Below are positions 8,491-14,387 of a stretch of DNA of 14,387 nucleotides, piece by piece (position 1 is the stretch's first letter; the number at the start of each line of letters is the position of its first letter). The DNA is from Thermoflexales bacterium (GTDB lineage: Bacteria > Chloroflexota > Anaerolineae > Fen-1058). Both the position numbers and the translations under genes were made by a program. The DNA is taken from positions 1 to 14,387 of the forward strand of contig JADGQE010000042.1 of NCBI GenBank assembly GCA_017882055.1, read 5' to 3'. Under the pieces are notes generated by a model. That model was not told the DNA's origin, did not search any database, and saw only the letters and a program-made list of their open reading frames with translations.

Positions 8491-8522
8491 AGTGGCGCAG
8501 GAGTGCTGACTCCTGCGCCACT
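8491..8522 (-). promoter_or_regulatory. Strong intra-operon stem-loop between bmp and the ATPase gene
   Basis: Perfect 14-bp arms AGTGGCGCAGGAGT and ACTCCTGCGCCACT enclose a 4-base loop (GCTG on the plus strand). It lies just after the binding-protein stop and before the ATPase start. No run of U follows on the minus-strand transcript, so it is not a classic full terminator. In ABC operons such stems often protect the 3' end of the binding-protein message or partly attenuate, giving excess binding protein; that role is inferred. Confidence 0.7.
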
Positions 8523-8543
8523 GGGTTGATTAGATTACCGTTA

Positions 8544-9857
8544 TTACTGGCTGGACATAGCCGGGATCGTGCCCTGAATGCCGTCCACCAGCCAGTTCAT
8601 GCAGTAGGTGCACGGCGTGTAACCGGTGAGGTTGCTGGACTTGATCGTCGCGGCATCAATCCCAAACAGGTCTTCGACCGTCAACGTCTTCCCGTCGGGG
8701 ATGATGATCTTGCCGGTGTTGTCCTTGAGCGGGCCCTTGAAGATGTCCTGATCGGTGAACTTGCCCGCCAGCATGTCGGCGAGTTTCGCTTGCACCTGCG
8801 GAATGACATCCTTGGGCACGCCGGGCTGAGGTGTCTGGCCTGGCATGAAGCCATAGAAGCCGACGATGCCGGCGGCGGCGTCCCGGAAGTCAAATTTAGG
8901 CTTCCAGGTGCCAGCGCGGATCTGCTTGATGATGTCGAGATACGCGGGTCCCCAGTTCCAGTAGGGGGTGCCGAGGCATTTGGCCGAAGCGGGCTGGCAG
9001 GAGTTGATGTAGTCGTAGGTGAACGCCCACTTGCCGGCATTCGCTGCTGCTGTTAGTGGACCCGGCGTGTCGGAACCGACGAGTACGATGTCGACCCCAG
9101 CATCAAGCAGTGACTGCGCCGCCTGCTTTTCCTTGTCGGGATCGTACCAGGTGTTGATCCAGCGGACTTCCATGGTGCACTCAGGGCAGGTCTGCTTGAC
9201 GCCCAGCATGAAGGCGTTGCCCAGACGGATCACTTCGGGCAGCGGCCACGGCGCGACATAGCCGAGCTTGGTGTTGCCATCGGCCTTGGCGCGCGCCCCG
9301 CCGACCATGCCCGCCAGGTACTTCATTTGCTCCATGGAGCCGAACAGGTCGCCATAGTTGGTGCTATTGTTGCGGTAGCCCGAGACATGCAGCCAGTTGA
9401 CCTTGGGGAACTCCTGCGACAGTGTATCCATCGTCGGGCCATATTCAAAGGTGGTGCCGATGATGAGGTCAAAGCCCTTGCGCGCGAGCTGGCGCATCGC
9501 CGATTCGGCATCGGGGCCAGGATTGACAGTGTCAAGGTAAGCCACCGCAATCGTGGGGTCTTGCGTCGTCAACCACTGCGCGGCTTCCGTATGCGCCTGA
9601 GACCAACCGCCGTCGGCATGGAAGCCAACCAGAACCACGGCCACGTTGAATTTGCCCTGCTGAATATCGGGGATCGTTAGCGCCGGGGGCGCGGCTGTCG
9701 CTGCAGGCTGCGCGGGAGCAGTCGTGGCAGTGGGTTGTGCAGGAGCGACAGGCGCTTGCGTGGCCGGCGCCGGTGTCGCTGTTGCACAGGCCGTGACGAT
9801 CATCGATACGATCGTCAGCACAGCGATAATCGTAAACATCCTCTTTGTTGCAGACAT
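8544..9857 (-). CDS. BMP-family purine nucleoside-binding lipoprotein
   Basis: 437 residues, the extracytoplasmic binding subunit of the downstream ABC transporter (PnrA/BmpA/NupN group, PF02608). A lipoprotein signal peptide ends at the lipobox VTAC, with Cys24 as the lipidated residue. A long Ala/Pro/Thr linker (about 25-60) follows, then the Bmp domain: FNVAVVLVGFHADGGWSQAH (70-89), GTTFEYG (134-140), LGYVAPWPLPEVIRLGNAF (198-216) and WINTWYDP (233-240). Six further cysteines form three close pairs (C224/C227, C287/C294, C416/C419), which is unusual and suggests disulfides. The ATG has AGGAGGAG just upstream. It is the first gene of the transporter operon and is followed by a strong stem-loop. 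The exact ligand is inferred from family and neighbours. Confidence 0.9.
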   Translation of the reverse strand: MSATKRMFTIIAVLTIVSMIVTACATATPAPATQAPVAPAQPTATTAPAQPAATAAPPALTIPDIQQGKFNVAVVLVGFHADGGWSQAHTEAAQWLTTQDPTIAVAYLDTVNPGPDAESAMRQLARKGFDLIIGTTFEYGPTMDTLSQEFPKVNWLHVSGYRNNSTNYGDLFGSMEQMKYLAGMVGGARAKADGNTKLGYVAPWPLPEVIRLGNAFMLGVKQTCPECTMEVRWINTWYDPDKEKQAAQSLLDAGVDIVLVGSDTPGPLTAAANAGKWAFTYDYINSCQPASAKCLGTPYWNWGPAYLDIIKQIRAGTWKPKFDFRDAAAGIVGFYGFMPGQTPQPGVPKDVIPQVQAKLADMLAGKFTDQDIFKGPLKDNTGKIIIPDGKTLTVEDLFGIDAATIKSSNLTGYTPCTYCMNWLVDGIQGTIPAMSSQ

Positions 9858-9927
9858 GGTTACTCCTCCTAGTCAATAGATGGGATCTGAAACGACGCTT
9901 ACCGTTGCTGCGAATTGGTTTGGGTAG

Positions 9928-9937
9928 TCACCTCCTT
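9928..9937 (-). other. Orphan perfect Shine-Dalgarno sequence in the bmp leader
   Basis: AAGGAGGTGA, a perfect 10-base complement to the usual 16S rRNA 3' end, lies about 70 bases upstream of the bmp ATG. No ATG, GTG or TTG follows at usable distance. The true bmp ribosome binding site is a separate one next to its ATG. It may be a standby ribosome site, a relic, or chance. Confidence 0.45.
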
Positions 9938-9945
9938 GGGTTATT

Positions 9946-9983
9946 AGTTACTTGACCAATTAGTGATTGGTCAACTGGTAACT
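9946..9983. repeat. Inverted repeat in the bmp upstream region
   Basis: TTGACCAAT (9952-9960) and ATTGGTCAA (9966-9974) are perfect 9-bp arms with a 5-base loop. Outside them AGTTAC (9946-9951) pairs with GTAACT (9978-9983) across a 3-base bulge, giving a 15-bp stem in all. It shares the TTGGTCAACTGGT word with spacers upstream of nif3 and ade. A related inverse copy GGTTGACCAGTTGCC is at 10024-10038. It could be an operator or a dispersed repeat; no convincing -10/-35 pair was found around it. Confidence 0.6.
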
Positions 9984-10055
9984 GAGCAACCAACATCTGC
10001 CCTGCTCCGCAGCGCGGTGCATGGGTTGACCAGTTGCCCGGTTTCCCAGTTGCTT

Positions 10056-10808
10056 TTATAACCCCGTTGGCAGATCAATGAATACGGTTTGCAAATTAAA
10101 CTGCTGTTCCAGCTGCCGGGCCAACGCTTTGAGTCCTACTGTCTCGGTGATATAGTGCCCGGAATAGATCACGTTCAGGCCATAGTCTTTGGCATCATGG
10201 TAATGCGTGTGCGATGTTTCCCCGCTGAAGTAAGTGACATAGCCGGCCGCATGGACCTGCGGAATCAAAGACGACGCGCCGCCTGAACAGACCGCCACCC
10301 GATCGACGATCGGCGGCCCAAAGTTCAGCACGCGGGATTGGGTGACGAAGATGCCGTCGATCTGAGCCGCTAGTTCATACAAGGGCAGTGGCTGCGGCAG
10401 CGATCCGCCATAACCCGCCGATTGCCCTTTATATTGCCCCCACGGTTGCACATCGATCAAGCCCAGCAACCGGCATAACTCTACATTGTTGCCGATTTCA
10501 GCATGCTGATCGAGCGGTAGATGCGCCGCATAGAGATTGAGGCCGCCCTCGAGCAGTGTTTTGATGCGGGCGAAGTGCGGGCCGGTGACGAGTTTGACTT
10601 CGCTCCAGAACAAACCATGATGCACGATCAACATCTGCGCATTGAGTTTGCGCGCCGCCTGAAAGGCAGATAGACAGGCATCCACGGCGAAAGCCACACG
10701 TGTCACCTCATCCGCACCTTCTACTTGCAGGCCGTTATTCGATCGATCGTCGGCCTCAGCAATGTGGAGATACTCGTTAAGGTAGGCTACCAGTTCCGTC
10801 GTTTTCAT
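10056..10808 (-). CDS. NIF3-family dinuclear metal-centre protein
   Basis: 250 residues, typical for bacterial NIF3/YbgI proteins, which form hexameric rings with a two-metal site in each subunit. Visible motifs are DDRSNNGLQVEG (20-31), IVHHGLFW (61-68) with metal-binding H63 and H64, AAHLPLD (94-100) with D100, SGGASS (175-180), GETSH (196-200) and SGHYITE (216-222). Family members are often annotated GTP cyclohydrolase I type 2, but the true substrate is unsettled; hydrolysis of a purine derivative would fit this locus. I chose the ATG at 10808: the upstream TTG alternative lies inside an intergenic repeat and would add a non-family extension. The ribosome binding site is weak. It sits between ade and the transporter. 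Confidence 0.88.
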   Translation of the reverse strand: MKTTELVAYLNEYLHIAEADDRSNNGLQVEGADEVTRVAFAVDACLSAFQAARKLNAQMLIVHHGLFWSEVKLVTGPHFARIKTLLEGGLNLYAAHLPLDQHAEIGNNVELCRLLGLIDVQPWGQYKGQSAGYGGSLPQPLPLYELAAQIDGIFVTQSRVLNFGPPIVDRVAVCSGGASSLIPQVHAAGYVTYFSGETSHTHYHDAKDYGLNVIYSGHYITETVGLKALARQLEQQFNLQTVFIDLPTGL

Positions 10809-10837
10809 GGTTGAGGTTAACGGCTCAAACGGTTGCG

Positions 10838-10855
10838 TGGTCAACTGGTGATTGG
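10838..10855. repeat. TGGTCAACTGGT repeat word upstream of nif3
   Basis: TGGTCAACTGGTGATTGG, 29 bases upstream of the nif3 ATG, shares the core TTGGTCAACTGGT-like word with the bmp and ade upstream regions. It stands as a single copy here without a clear inverted partner. Confidence 0.5.
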
Positions 10856-10940
10856 CTGGGCCAAATTGATCGGTTGCCTGGCCTAAACAGAACCGACCAT
10901 CGTGTTCGCAGTATCTAACGCGATCACGACGGCCGGTGGT

Positions 10941-11075
10941 TTACATTGATCCTGCTTCGGCAACTTTCGCATCGCGTCGTACCTTCTCCCGCGGCCTGCC
11001 AGACCGAACGAAATCATTGTAATCGAGAAAAGTCGTTTTGCCAACTGACCAGATGTCGCTTTGTGAACTGGTCAT
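10941..11075 (-). other. Possible 44-codon ORF in the ade-nif3 spacer
   Basis: An ATG three bases after the ade stop opens 44 codons ending in TAA; the product is basic (SGRPREKVRRDAK near its C-terminus). A second 44-codon ORF in another frame (10883-11017) overlaps it. Neither has a good ribosome binding site or a recognisable domain, and at this GC such lengths arise by chance. The rest of the 270-base spacer holds a promoter candidate and repeat words only. Confidence 0.15.
11016..11044 (-). promoter_or_regulatory. Candidate sigma-70 promoter for nif3 and possibly bmp
   Basis: On the minus strand TTGGCA (11044-11039, 5 of 6 to TTGACA) and TACAAT (11021-11016, 5 of 6 to TATAAT) are spaced by exactly 17 bases. 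It lies just past the ade stop and would give nif3 a leader of about 200 bases. It suggests nif3 and downstream genes can be expressed separately from ade. Confidence 0.5.
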
Positions 11076-11078
11076 CTG

Positions 11079-12788
11079 TCACTCGACAAACAGCGGAATC
11101 TTCTGGAACTTGACGACATCGACCAGTCCTTGATCGGTTATCTTGAGTTCCGGAATCACCGCCAGTGCCAGGAATGACATGGTCATAAAGGGGTCGTGCA
11201 AAGTTGTGCCTAACTGGTGCGCGGCCCGCAGCAAATCGTCCATGCCGGCCCGGACTTGCTCGATGGGCTGATCGGACATCAGCCCGGCGATGGGCAAGGG
11301 CAGTTGGGCGATGACATCGCGTTTGTAGGCGACGCACATCCCGCCGTGTGTGTTGCTCACCGCATGAGCGGCCGTCATCATCGAGAAATCATCCGCGCCG
11401 ATGACGATCAGGTTGTGATGATCGTGCGCGATCGATGAGGCAATCGCGCCCTGCCGCAGCCCGATACCTTTCACGAAACCCACGGTATGCCCGCCGGTAT
11501 GCGCGTGCCGTTCGATCACGGCGATCTTCAACAGATCGAGGCCGGGATCCTGTACCGCTTCGCCGTGTTCGAGGGTGAGGTATTCGATCAGGTGCTCGGT
11601 GACAATTTGATCCGGGATCACGCCGATGACGTTGGCTTTGCGGCCCTGCGCTTCCACGCGGAAATTGATCTTGTCCCAATCCACATTCATCGAACTGCGA
11701 ACGCGAATGTCACGCATGGGTTTGTCGTAGGGCAAGAGCTCGCCATCACGCGCCACGACCAGGCCGCTGCGCAAGACCAGGCGGGCCTGCATCTCTCTCA
11801 GGTTGTCTACGATGACGAGATCCGCGCGGCGGCCGGGTGCGATCGCGCCGCGATCGTGGAGGCCAAAATATTCGGCGGGGTTGATCGTGCCGATCCGGAT
11901 GGCGGTGATAGGGTCGAGGCCCAGTTCGATCGATCGCTGGATCAAATAATCAATACCGCCCAGATCGAGCAAATCGGACGGTTGGCGATCGTCGGTGCAC
12001 CAGCAAATGCGCCGCGCATTCACCGGTGTGATCAGCGGGAACAGCGCTTCGAGGTTATGGGCCGTCGTCGCTTCGCGGATGAAGATCGTCAGGCCCAGCC
12101 GCAGTTTCTCGCGCGCTTCTTCGACAGTGGTGCATTCGTGATCGGAGCCGATACCGGCGGCGGTGTAAGCGTTGAGCAGCCGGCCGGACAGGCCGGGTGC
12201 GTGGCCGTCGATCACTTTGCCGTTAAAGGCTTTGATTTTTGCCAGGACTTCTTGATCGCCGTACACCGTGCCGGGATAGTTCATCATTTCGGCCAGGCCC
12301 AGCACCCACGGATTGTCTCTGAGAGACTCGATGTCATACGAGCGCAGGGTCGCGCCGGATGTTTCCATATCGGAGGCAGGCACGCATGATGGAACCATGA
12401 CGTACATGCTCAGAGGATTGTACTTGGCAGCATCAAACATGTAGCGGATGCCGTCGAGGCCGAGCACATTGCCAATTTCGTGCGGATCGACAATCACGGT
12501 GGTCGTGCCGCGCGGCACGACGGCACGGGCGAACTCCGGCGGCGGCACCATGCTCGATTCGATGTGGACGTGCGCGTCGATGAAGCCGGGCGCAATCACC
12601 TGGCCTGTCACATCGATCGTTTCTTTGGCCGCGTAATCTTTGCCAACACCCACAATTCGGCCATCGGCAATGGCCACATCGGCCGCGTGCACTTCGCCGG
12701 AGAAGACGTTGACAATCTGTCCGCCCTTCAGCAGCAGATCTGCCGGCTCGTCGCCGCGGGCCACTTTGATGAACTCAGCAAGTTCCAT
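11079..12788 (-). CDS. ade: Adenine deaminase
   Basis: 569 residues, the usual length for the COG1001 adenine deaminase family, which converts adenine to hypoxanthine and ammonia in the cytoplasm for purine salvage. The amidohydrolase barrel shows GFIDAHVHIESSM (68-80) with metal ligands H73 and H75, DPHEIGNV (101-108), VPSCVPA (132-138), DGHAPGLSG (194-202), GSDHE (214-219 region) and CTDDRQ (264-269). A C-terminal domain typical of bacterial Ade follows, including IAHDHHNL (453-460) and NTHGG (479-483). I chose the ATG at 12788 with GAGGA upstream; a GTG 12 bases earlier overlaps that ribosome binding site. It lies 100 bases downstream of the 8-oxoguanine deaminase-like gene, across a repeat-filled spacer. 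IREATTAHNL replaces the more usual IREG motif, a mild deviation. Confidence 0.95.
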   Translation of the reverse strand: MELAEFIKVARGDEPADLLLKGGQIVNVFSGEVHAADVAIADGRIVGVGKDYAAKETIDVTGQVIAPGFIDAHVHIESSMVPPPEFARAVVPRGTTTVIVDPHEIGNVLGLDGIRYMFDAAKYNPLSMYVMVPSCVPASDMETSGATLRSYDIESLRDNPWVLGLAEMMNYPGTVYGDQEVLAKIKAFNGKVIDGHAPGLSGRLLNAYTAAGIGSDHECTTVEEAREKLRLGLTIFIREATTAHNLEALFPLITPVNARRICWCTDDRQPSDLLDLGGIDYLIQRSIELGLDPITAIRIGTINPAEYFGLHDRGAIAPGRRADLVIVDNLREMQARLVLRSGLVVARDGELLPYDKPMRDIRVRSSMNVDWDKINFRVEAQGRKANVIGVIPDQIVTEHLIEYLTLEHGEAVQDPGLDLLKIAVIERHAHTGGHTVGFVKGIGLRQGAIASSIAHDHHNLIVIGADDFSMMTAAHAVSNTHGGMCVAYKRDVIAQLPLPIAGLMSDQPIEQVRAGMDDLLRAAHQLGTTLHDPFMTMSFLALAVIPELKITDQGLVDVVKFQKIPLFVE

Positions 12789-12801
12789 TCGTTTCCTCAC
12801 T

Positions 12802-12888
12802 ACCTGGTCAATTGGTCAACTGGTTAATTGGTTGATTGGTCAACTGGTTGACCAATCACCAATCACCAATCACCAGTTGCCTAATCGC
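12802..12888. repeat. Repeat-filled spacer upstream of ade
   Basis: Almost the whole spacer is repeat. ATTGGTCAACTGGTT occurs twice as exact 15-base direct copies (12811-12825, 12835-12849). The second copy is half of a perfect palindrome with 10-bp arms ATTGGTCAAC and GTTGACCAAT around TG (12835-12856). This is followed by three tandem copies of ACCAATC (from about 12851). The same core word appears upstream of nif3 and bmp. It could form strong stems at the 3' end of the deaminase message or be an operator cluster. Confidence 0.75.
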
Positions 12889-14247
12889 CTAATCACCGTT
12901 GATCAACTTTTTCGAAATCGCATTGTGCCGCTCGATGACCTGGCCGACATCGATCGTGCGCAGTTCGCCATCTTCTACGACGATCTTACCATTGATCACC
13001 GACAGATCGACTTTCTGAGGGGCGCAGAACACCAGGGCCGCTTGCGGATCATGTTGCGCGCCGGCATAGTCCAATCGATTCAGCTTGAAGCCGATGAAGT
13101 CCGCGCACTTGCCCGCTTCGATCGAGCCGATGTCGTCACGGCCCAGCACCTTGGCGCCGCCGAGCGTGGCCAGTTCCAGCGCTTCGAGGCCGGTGAGGCC
13201 AGCTGGATTGCCCATAACTCTTTGCAGCAGCATCGCTTGACGAGCTTCATACAGCATGTGTGATCCATCATTGCTGGCGCTGCCGTCCACGCCCAGGCCG
13301 ACCGGCACGCCTTTGTCGATCATCGCTCGAATAGGCGCGATGCCGGACGCGAGGCGCATGTTGCTGGTGGGGCAATGTGCAGCGCCTGTTTGTGTGCGCG
13401 CCATCAGATCGATATCTTGTGGCCGCACATGGACGCTGTGCGCGTACCACACGTCATCGCCCAGCCAGTTGACGCGCTCGGCATATTCGACCGGCAAGAC
13501 GCCGAACATCTGCTTGCAGAAATCATCTTCGTCAAAGGTCTCCGCCAGATGCGTATGAAGTTGCACGTTGTATTGCCTGGCCAGAGCCGCCGCGTCGCGC
13601 ATCAAATCTTGCGTGACGGAGAAAGGCGAGCAGGGGGCTATGACCACGCGAATCATCGCGCCCGGTTTAGGATCGTGATATTGCTCGATGACGCGCACGC
13701 AGTCTTTTAGAATGGATCGCTCGTCTTCGACCACGCTGTCGGGCGGCAAGCCGCCCTGGCTTTCACCCAGCGACATCGATCCGCGCGCGGCGTGGAAACG
13801 CAGCCCGATTTCCTGCGCGGCCCGAATCTCATCATCCAACTTCGCGCCGTTGGGAAAGAGATACAAATGATCGCTCGACGTGGTGCAGCCGCTGAGGATC
13901 AATTCGGCCATGCCTGTCAGCGCGCTGATGTAGACCGCTTCGCCATTCATCCGCGCCCAGATCGGATACAGCGTCTTGAGCCAGTCGAACAGGCCCGAAT
14001 TCACGGCGATGCAGCGCGTGAGTGTTTGATACAGATGATGGTGCGTGTTGACCATGCCGGGCATGACGATCATCCCGCTGCCGTCGATGATGCGATCAGC
14101 GGCAGCACGATCGGGCGAAAGATCAGCCGTCGGGCCAGCGTACTCGATCGAGTTGCCGCGCGCGAAGATCGCGCCATCGCTGATCGGCTGCCGATCAGCC
14201 TGCATGGTAATCAATGTGTGAATGTTGCGGATGAGAAGTGTGGACAT
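12889..14247 (-). CDS. 8-oxoguanine deaminase-like amidohydrolase
   Basis: 452 residues, cytoplasmic metal-dependent amidohydrolase of the COG0402 (SsnA/TrzA/guanine deaminase) group. Metal and catalytic residues are visible: NTHHHLYQTLTR with H69 and H71, LHTHLAETFDED with H233 and E236, YAHSVH near 269-273, and GVDGSASND with D321. The segments TTSSDHLYLFPNG (122-134), ARGSMSLGESQGGLPPD (154-170) and HCPTSNMRLASG (291-302) match the 8-oxoguanine deaminase subfamily (Pseudomonas Pa0142 type), which makes urate from 8-oxoguanine. Guanine, isoxanthopterin or s-triazine deamination are alternatives in the superfamily. I chose the ATG at 14247 with AAGGGA six bases upstream; an upstream GTG gives an unrelated extension. 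It is the first gene of the purine locus and diverges from a plus-strand gene. Confidence 0.82.
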   Translation of the reverse strand: MSTLLIRNIHTLITMQADRQPISDGAIFARGNSIEYAGPTADLSPDRAAADRIIDGSGMIVMPGMVNTHHHLYQTLTRCIAVNSGLFDWLKTLYPIWARMNGEAVYISALTGMAELILSGCTTSSDHLYLFPNGAKLDDEIRAAQEIGLRFHAARGSMSLGESQGGLPPDSVVEDERSILKDCVRVIEQYHDPKPGAMIRVVIAPCSPFSVTQDLMRDAAALARQYNVQLHTHLAETFDEDDFCKQMFGVLPVEYAERVNWLGDDVWYAHSVHVRPQDIDLMARTQTGAAHCPTSNMRLASGIAPIRAMIDKGVPVGLGVDGSASNDGSHMLYEARQAMLLQRVMGNPAGLTGLEALELATLGGAKVLGRDDIGSIEAGKCADFIGFKLNRLDYAGAQHDPQAALVFCAPQKVDLSVINGKIVVEDGELRTIDVGQVIERHNAISKKLINGD

Positions 14248-14305
14248 GGTTAATCCCTTAGGCGAGAGGCGGAAAGTAGGTAACGCCTGCTGAGTAGCTA
14301 ACACT

Positions 14306-14334
14306 TTGCAATCTGCTCATGAAATTGGCATAAT
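14306..14334 (+). promoter_or_regulatory. Candidate sigma-70 promoter for the divergent plus-strand gene
   Basis: TTGCAA (14306-14311, 4 of 6 to consensus) and CATAAT (14329-14334, 5 of 6) are spaced by 17 bases. The expected transcript start, near 14341, coincides with the palindrome GTGGT-C-ACCAC at 14337-14347. The promoter would drive the gene starting at 14374. Confidence 0.5.
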
Positions 14335-14381
14335 GGGTGGTCACCACACCAAACCGAAAGAAAGGCCAATCTCATGAGCAG
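14313..14381. repeat. Inverted repeat spanning promoter and start codon
   Basis: CTGCTCATGAAATTGG (14313-14328), in the -35/-10 spacer, is repeated inverted at 14366-14381 with one mismatch, the second copy covering the plus-strand ATG. Arm centres are about 53 bases apart, close to five helical turns. Paired operators for autoregulation are possible; chance cannot be excluded from one locus. Confidence 0.5.
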
Positions 14382-14387
14382 CAGTGA
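14374..14387 (+). CDS. Start of a divergent gene (only four codons visible)
   Basis: An ATG preceded by AAAGG at eight bases begins a reading frame M-S-S-S that runs off the window. A candidate promoter lies upstream. Nothing can be said of its product. Confidence 0.4.

Noticed and set aside
9858..10055. Purine riboswitch upstream of bmp
   Set aside because: I looked for the conserved junction and loop residues of the guanine/adenine and PreQ1 types and found none on the minus strand.
10809..10844. TTG-initiated extension of the NIF3 protein
   Set aside because: The extension is encoded by the intergenic repeat and lacks family similarity; the ATG at 10808 gives the normal N-terminus.
11487..12389. 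A 300-codon open frame on the plus strand
   Set aside because: It lies wholly antisense to ade, whose catalytic motifs are complete; its product has no recognisable domain and no ribosome binding site. It is a shadow of high-GC codon use.
12851..12874. Tandem ACCAATC copies as a CRISPR or VNTR locus
   Set aside because: Only three 7-base units with no spacers; part of the wider repeat family of that spacer.
12640..13263. A 207-codon plus-strand frame across the ade/deaminase spacer
   Set aside because: Its middle is translated from the TGGTCAACTGG repeats and both ends are antisense to real genes.

Overview
The window reads as a chromosomal segment from a member of the Chloroflexota (Anaerolineae-like). 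This is inferred from moderately high GC, threonine/alanine/proline-rich lipoprotein linkers, an archaeal-style adenosine-specific kinase, and intergenic palindromes of types I recall from that phylum. No rRNA or tRNA is present, so the placement is not firm. All identified genes but one lie on the minus strand and are read right to left. The exception is a plus-strand gene of which only the first codons are visible at the far right.

Right half (about 14250 down to 4159): a purine uptake and salvage locus. In transcription order it holds an 8-oxoguanine deaminase-like amidohydrolase, an adenine deaminase (ade), a NIF3-family dinuclear-metal protein, and a BMP-family purine-nucleoside-binding lipoprotein. 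These are followed by the matching ABC ATPase, two RbsC-type permeases, and an adenosine-specific kinase. The transporter matches the B. subtilis NupNOPQ layout (binding protein, ATPase, permease, permease). ATPase and permeases overlap by 4 and 11 bases, so they are translationally coupled. The binding protein is separated from the ATPase by two perfect hairpins. The logic is coherent: bind and import purine nucleosides or bases, deaminate adenine and an oxidised or amino purine, and act on adenosine.

Middle (about 4126 to 2901): three small genes of unknown function. They are a membrane-anchored conserved protein, a two-helix membrane protein with a channel-like re-entrant loop but no canonical potassium filter, and a 74-residue helical protein.

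Left half (about 2820 to 1290): an MNT nucleotidyltransferase and HEPN pair, which is a toxin-antitoxin-type module. Its last gene overlaps a TTG-started endonuclease/exonuclease/phosphatase-family gene, giving a three-gene cassette. At the left edge lies a PLP-dependent threonine synthase, cut by the window edge after 364 codons.

Intergenic DNA is unusually structured. There is a nested palindrome at 1125-1268 and another at 4671-4772. Related words built on TGGTCAACTGGT occur in the spacers around bmp, nif3 and ade. A perfect but orphan Shine-Dalgarno sequence lies in the bmp leader. A 16-bp inverted repeat overlaps the promoter and start codon of the rightmost, plus-strand gene. There is no CRISPR array, insertion sequence or RNA gene that I can support.
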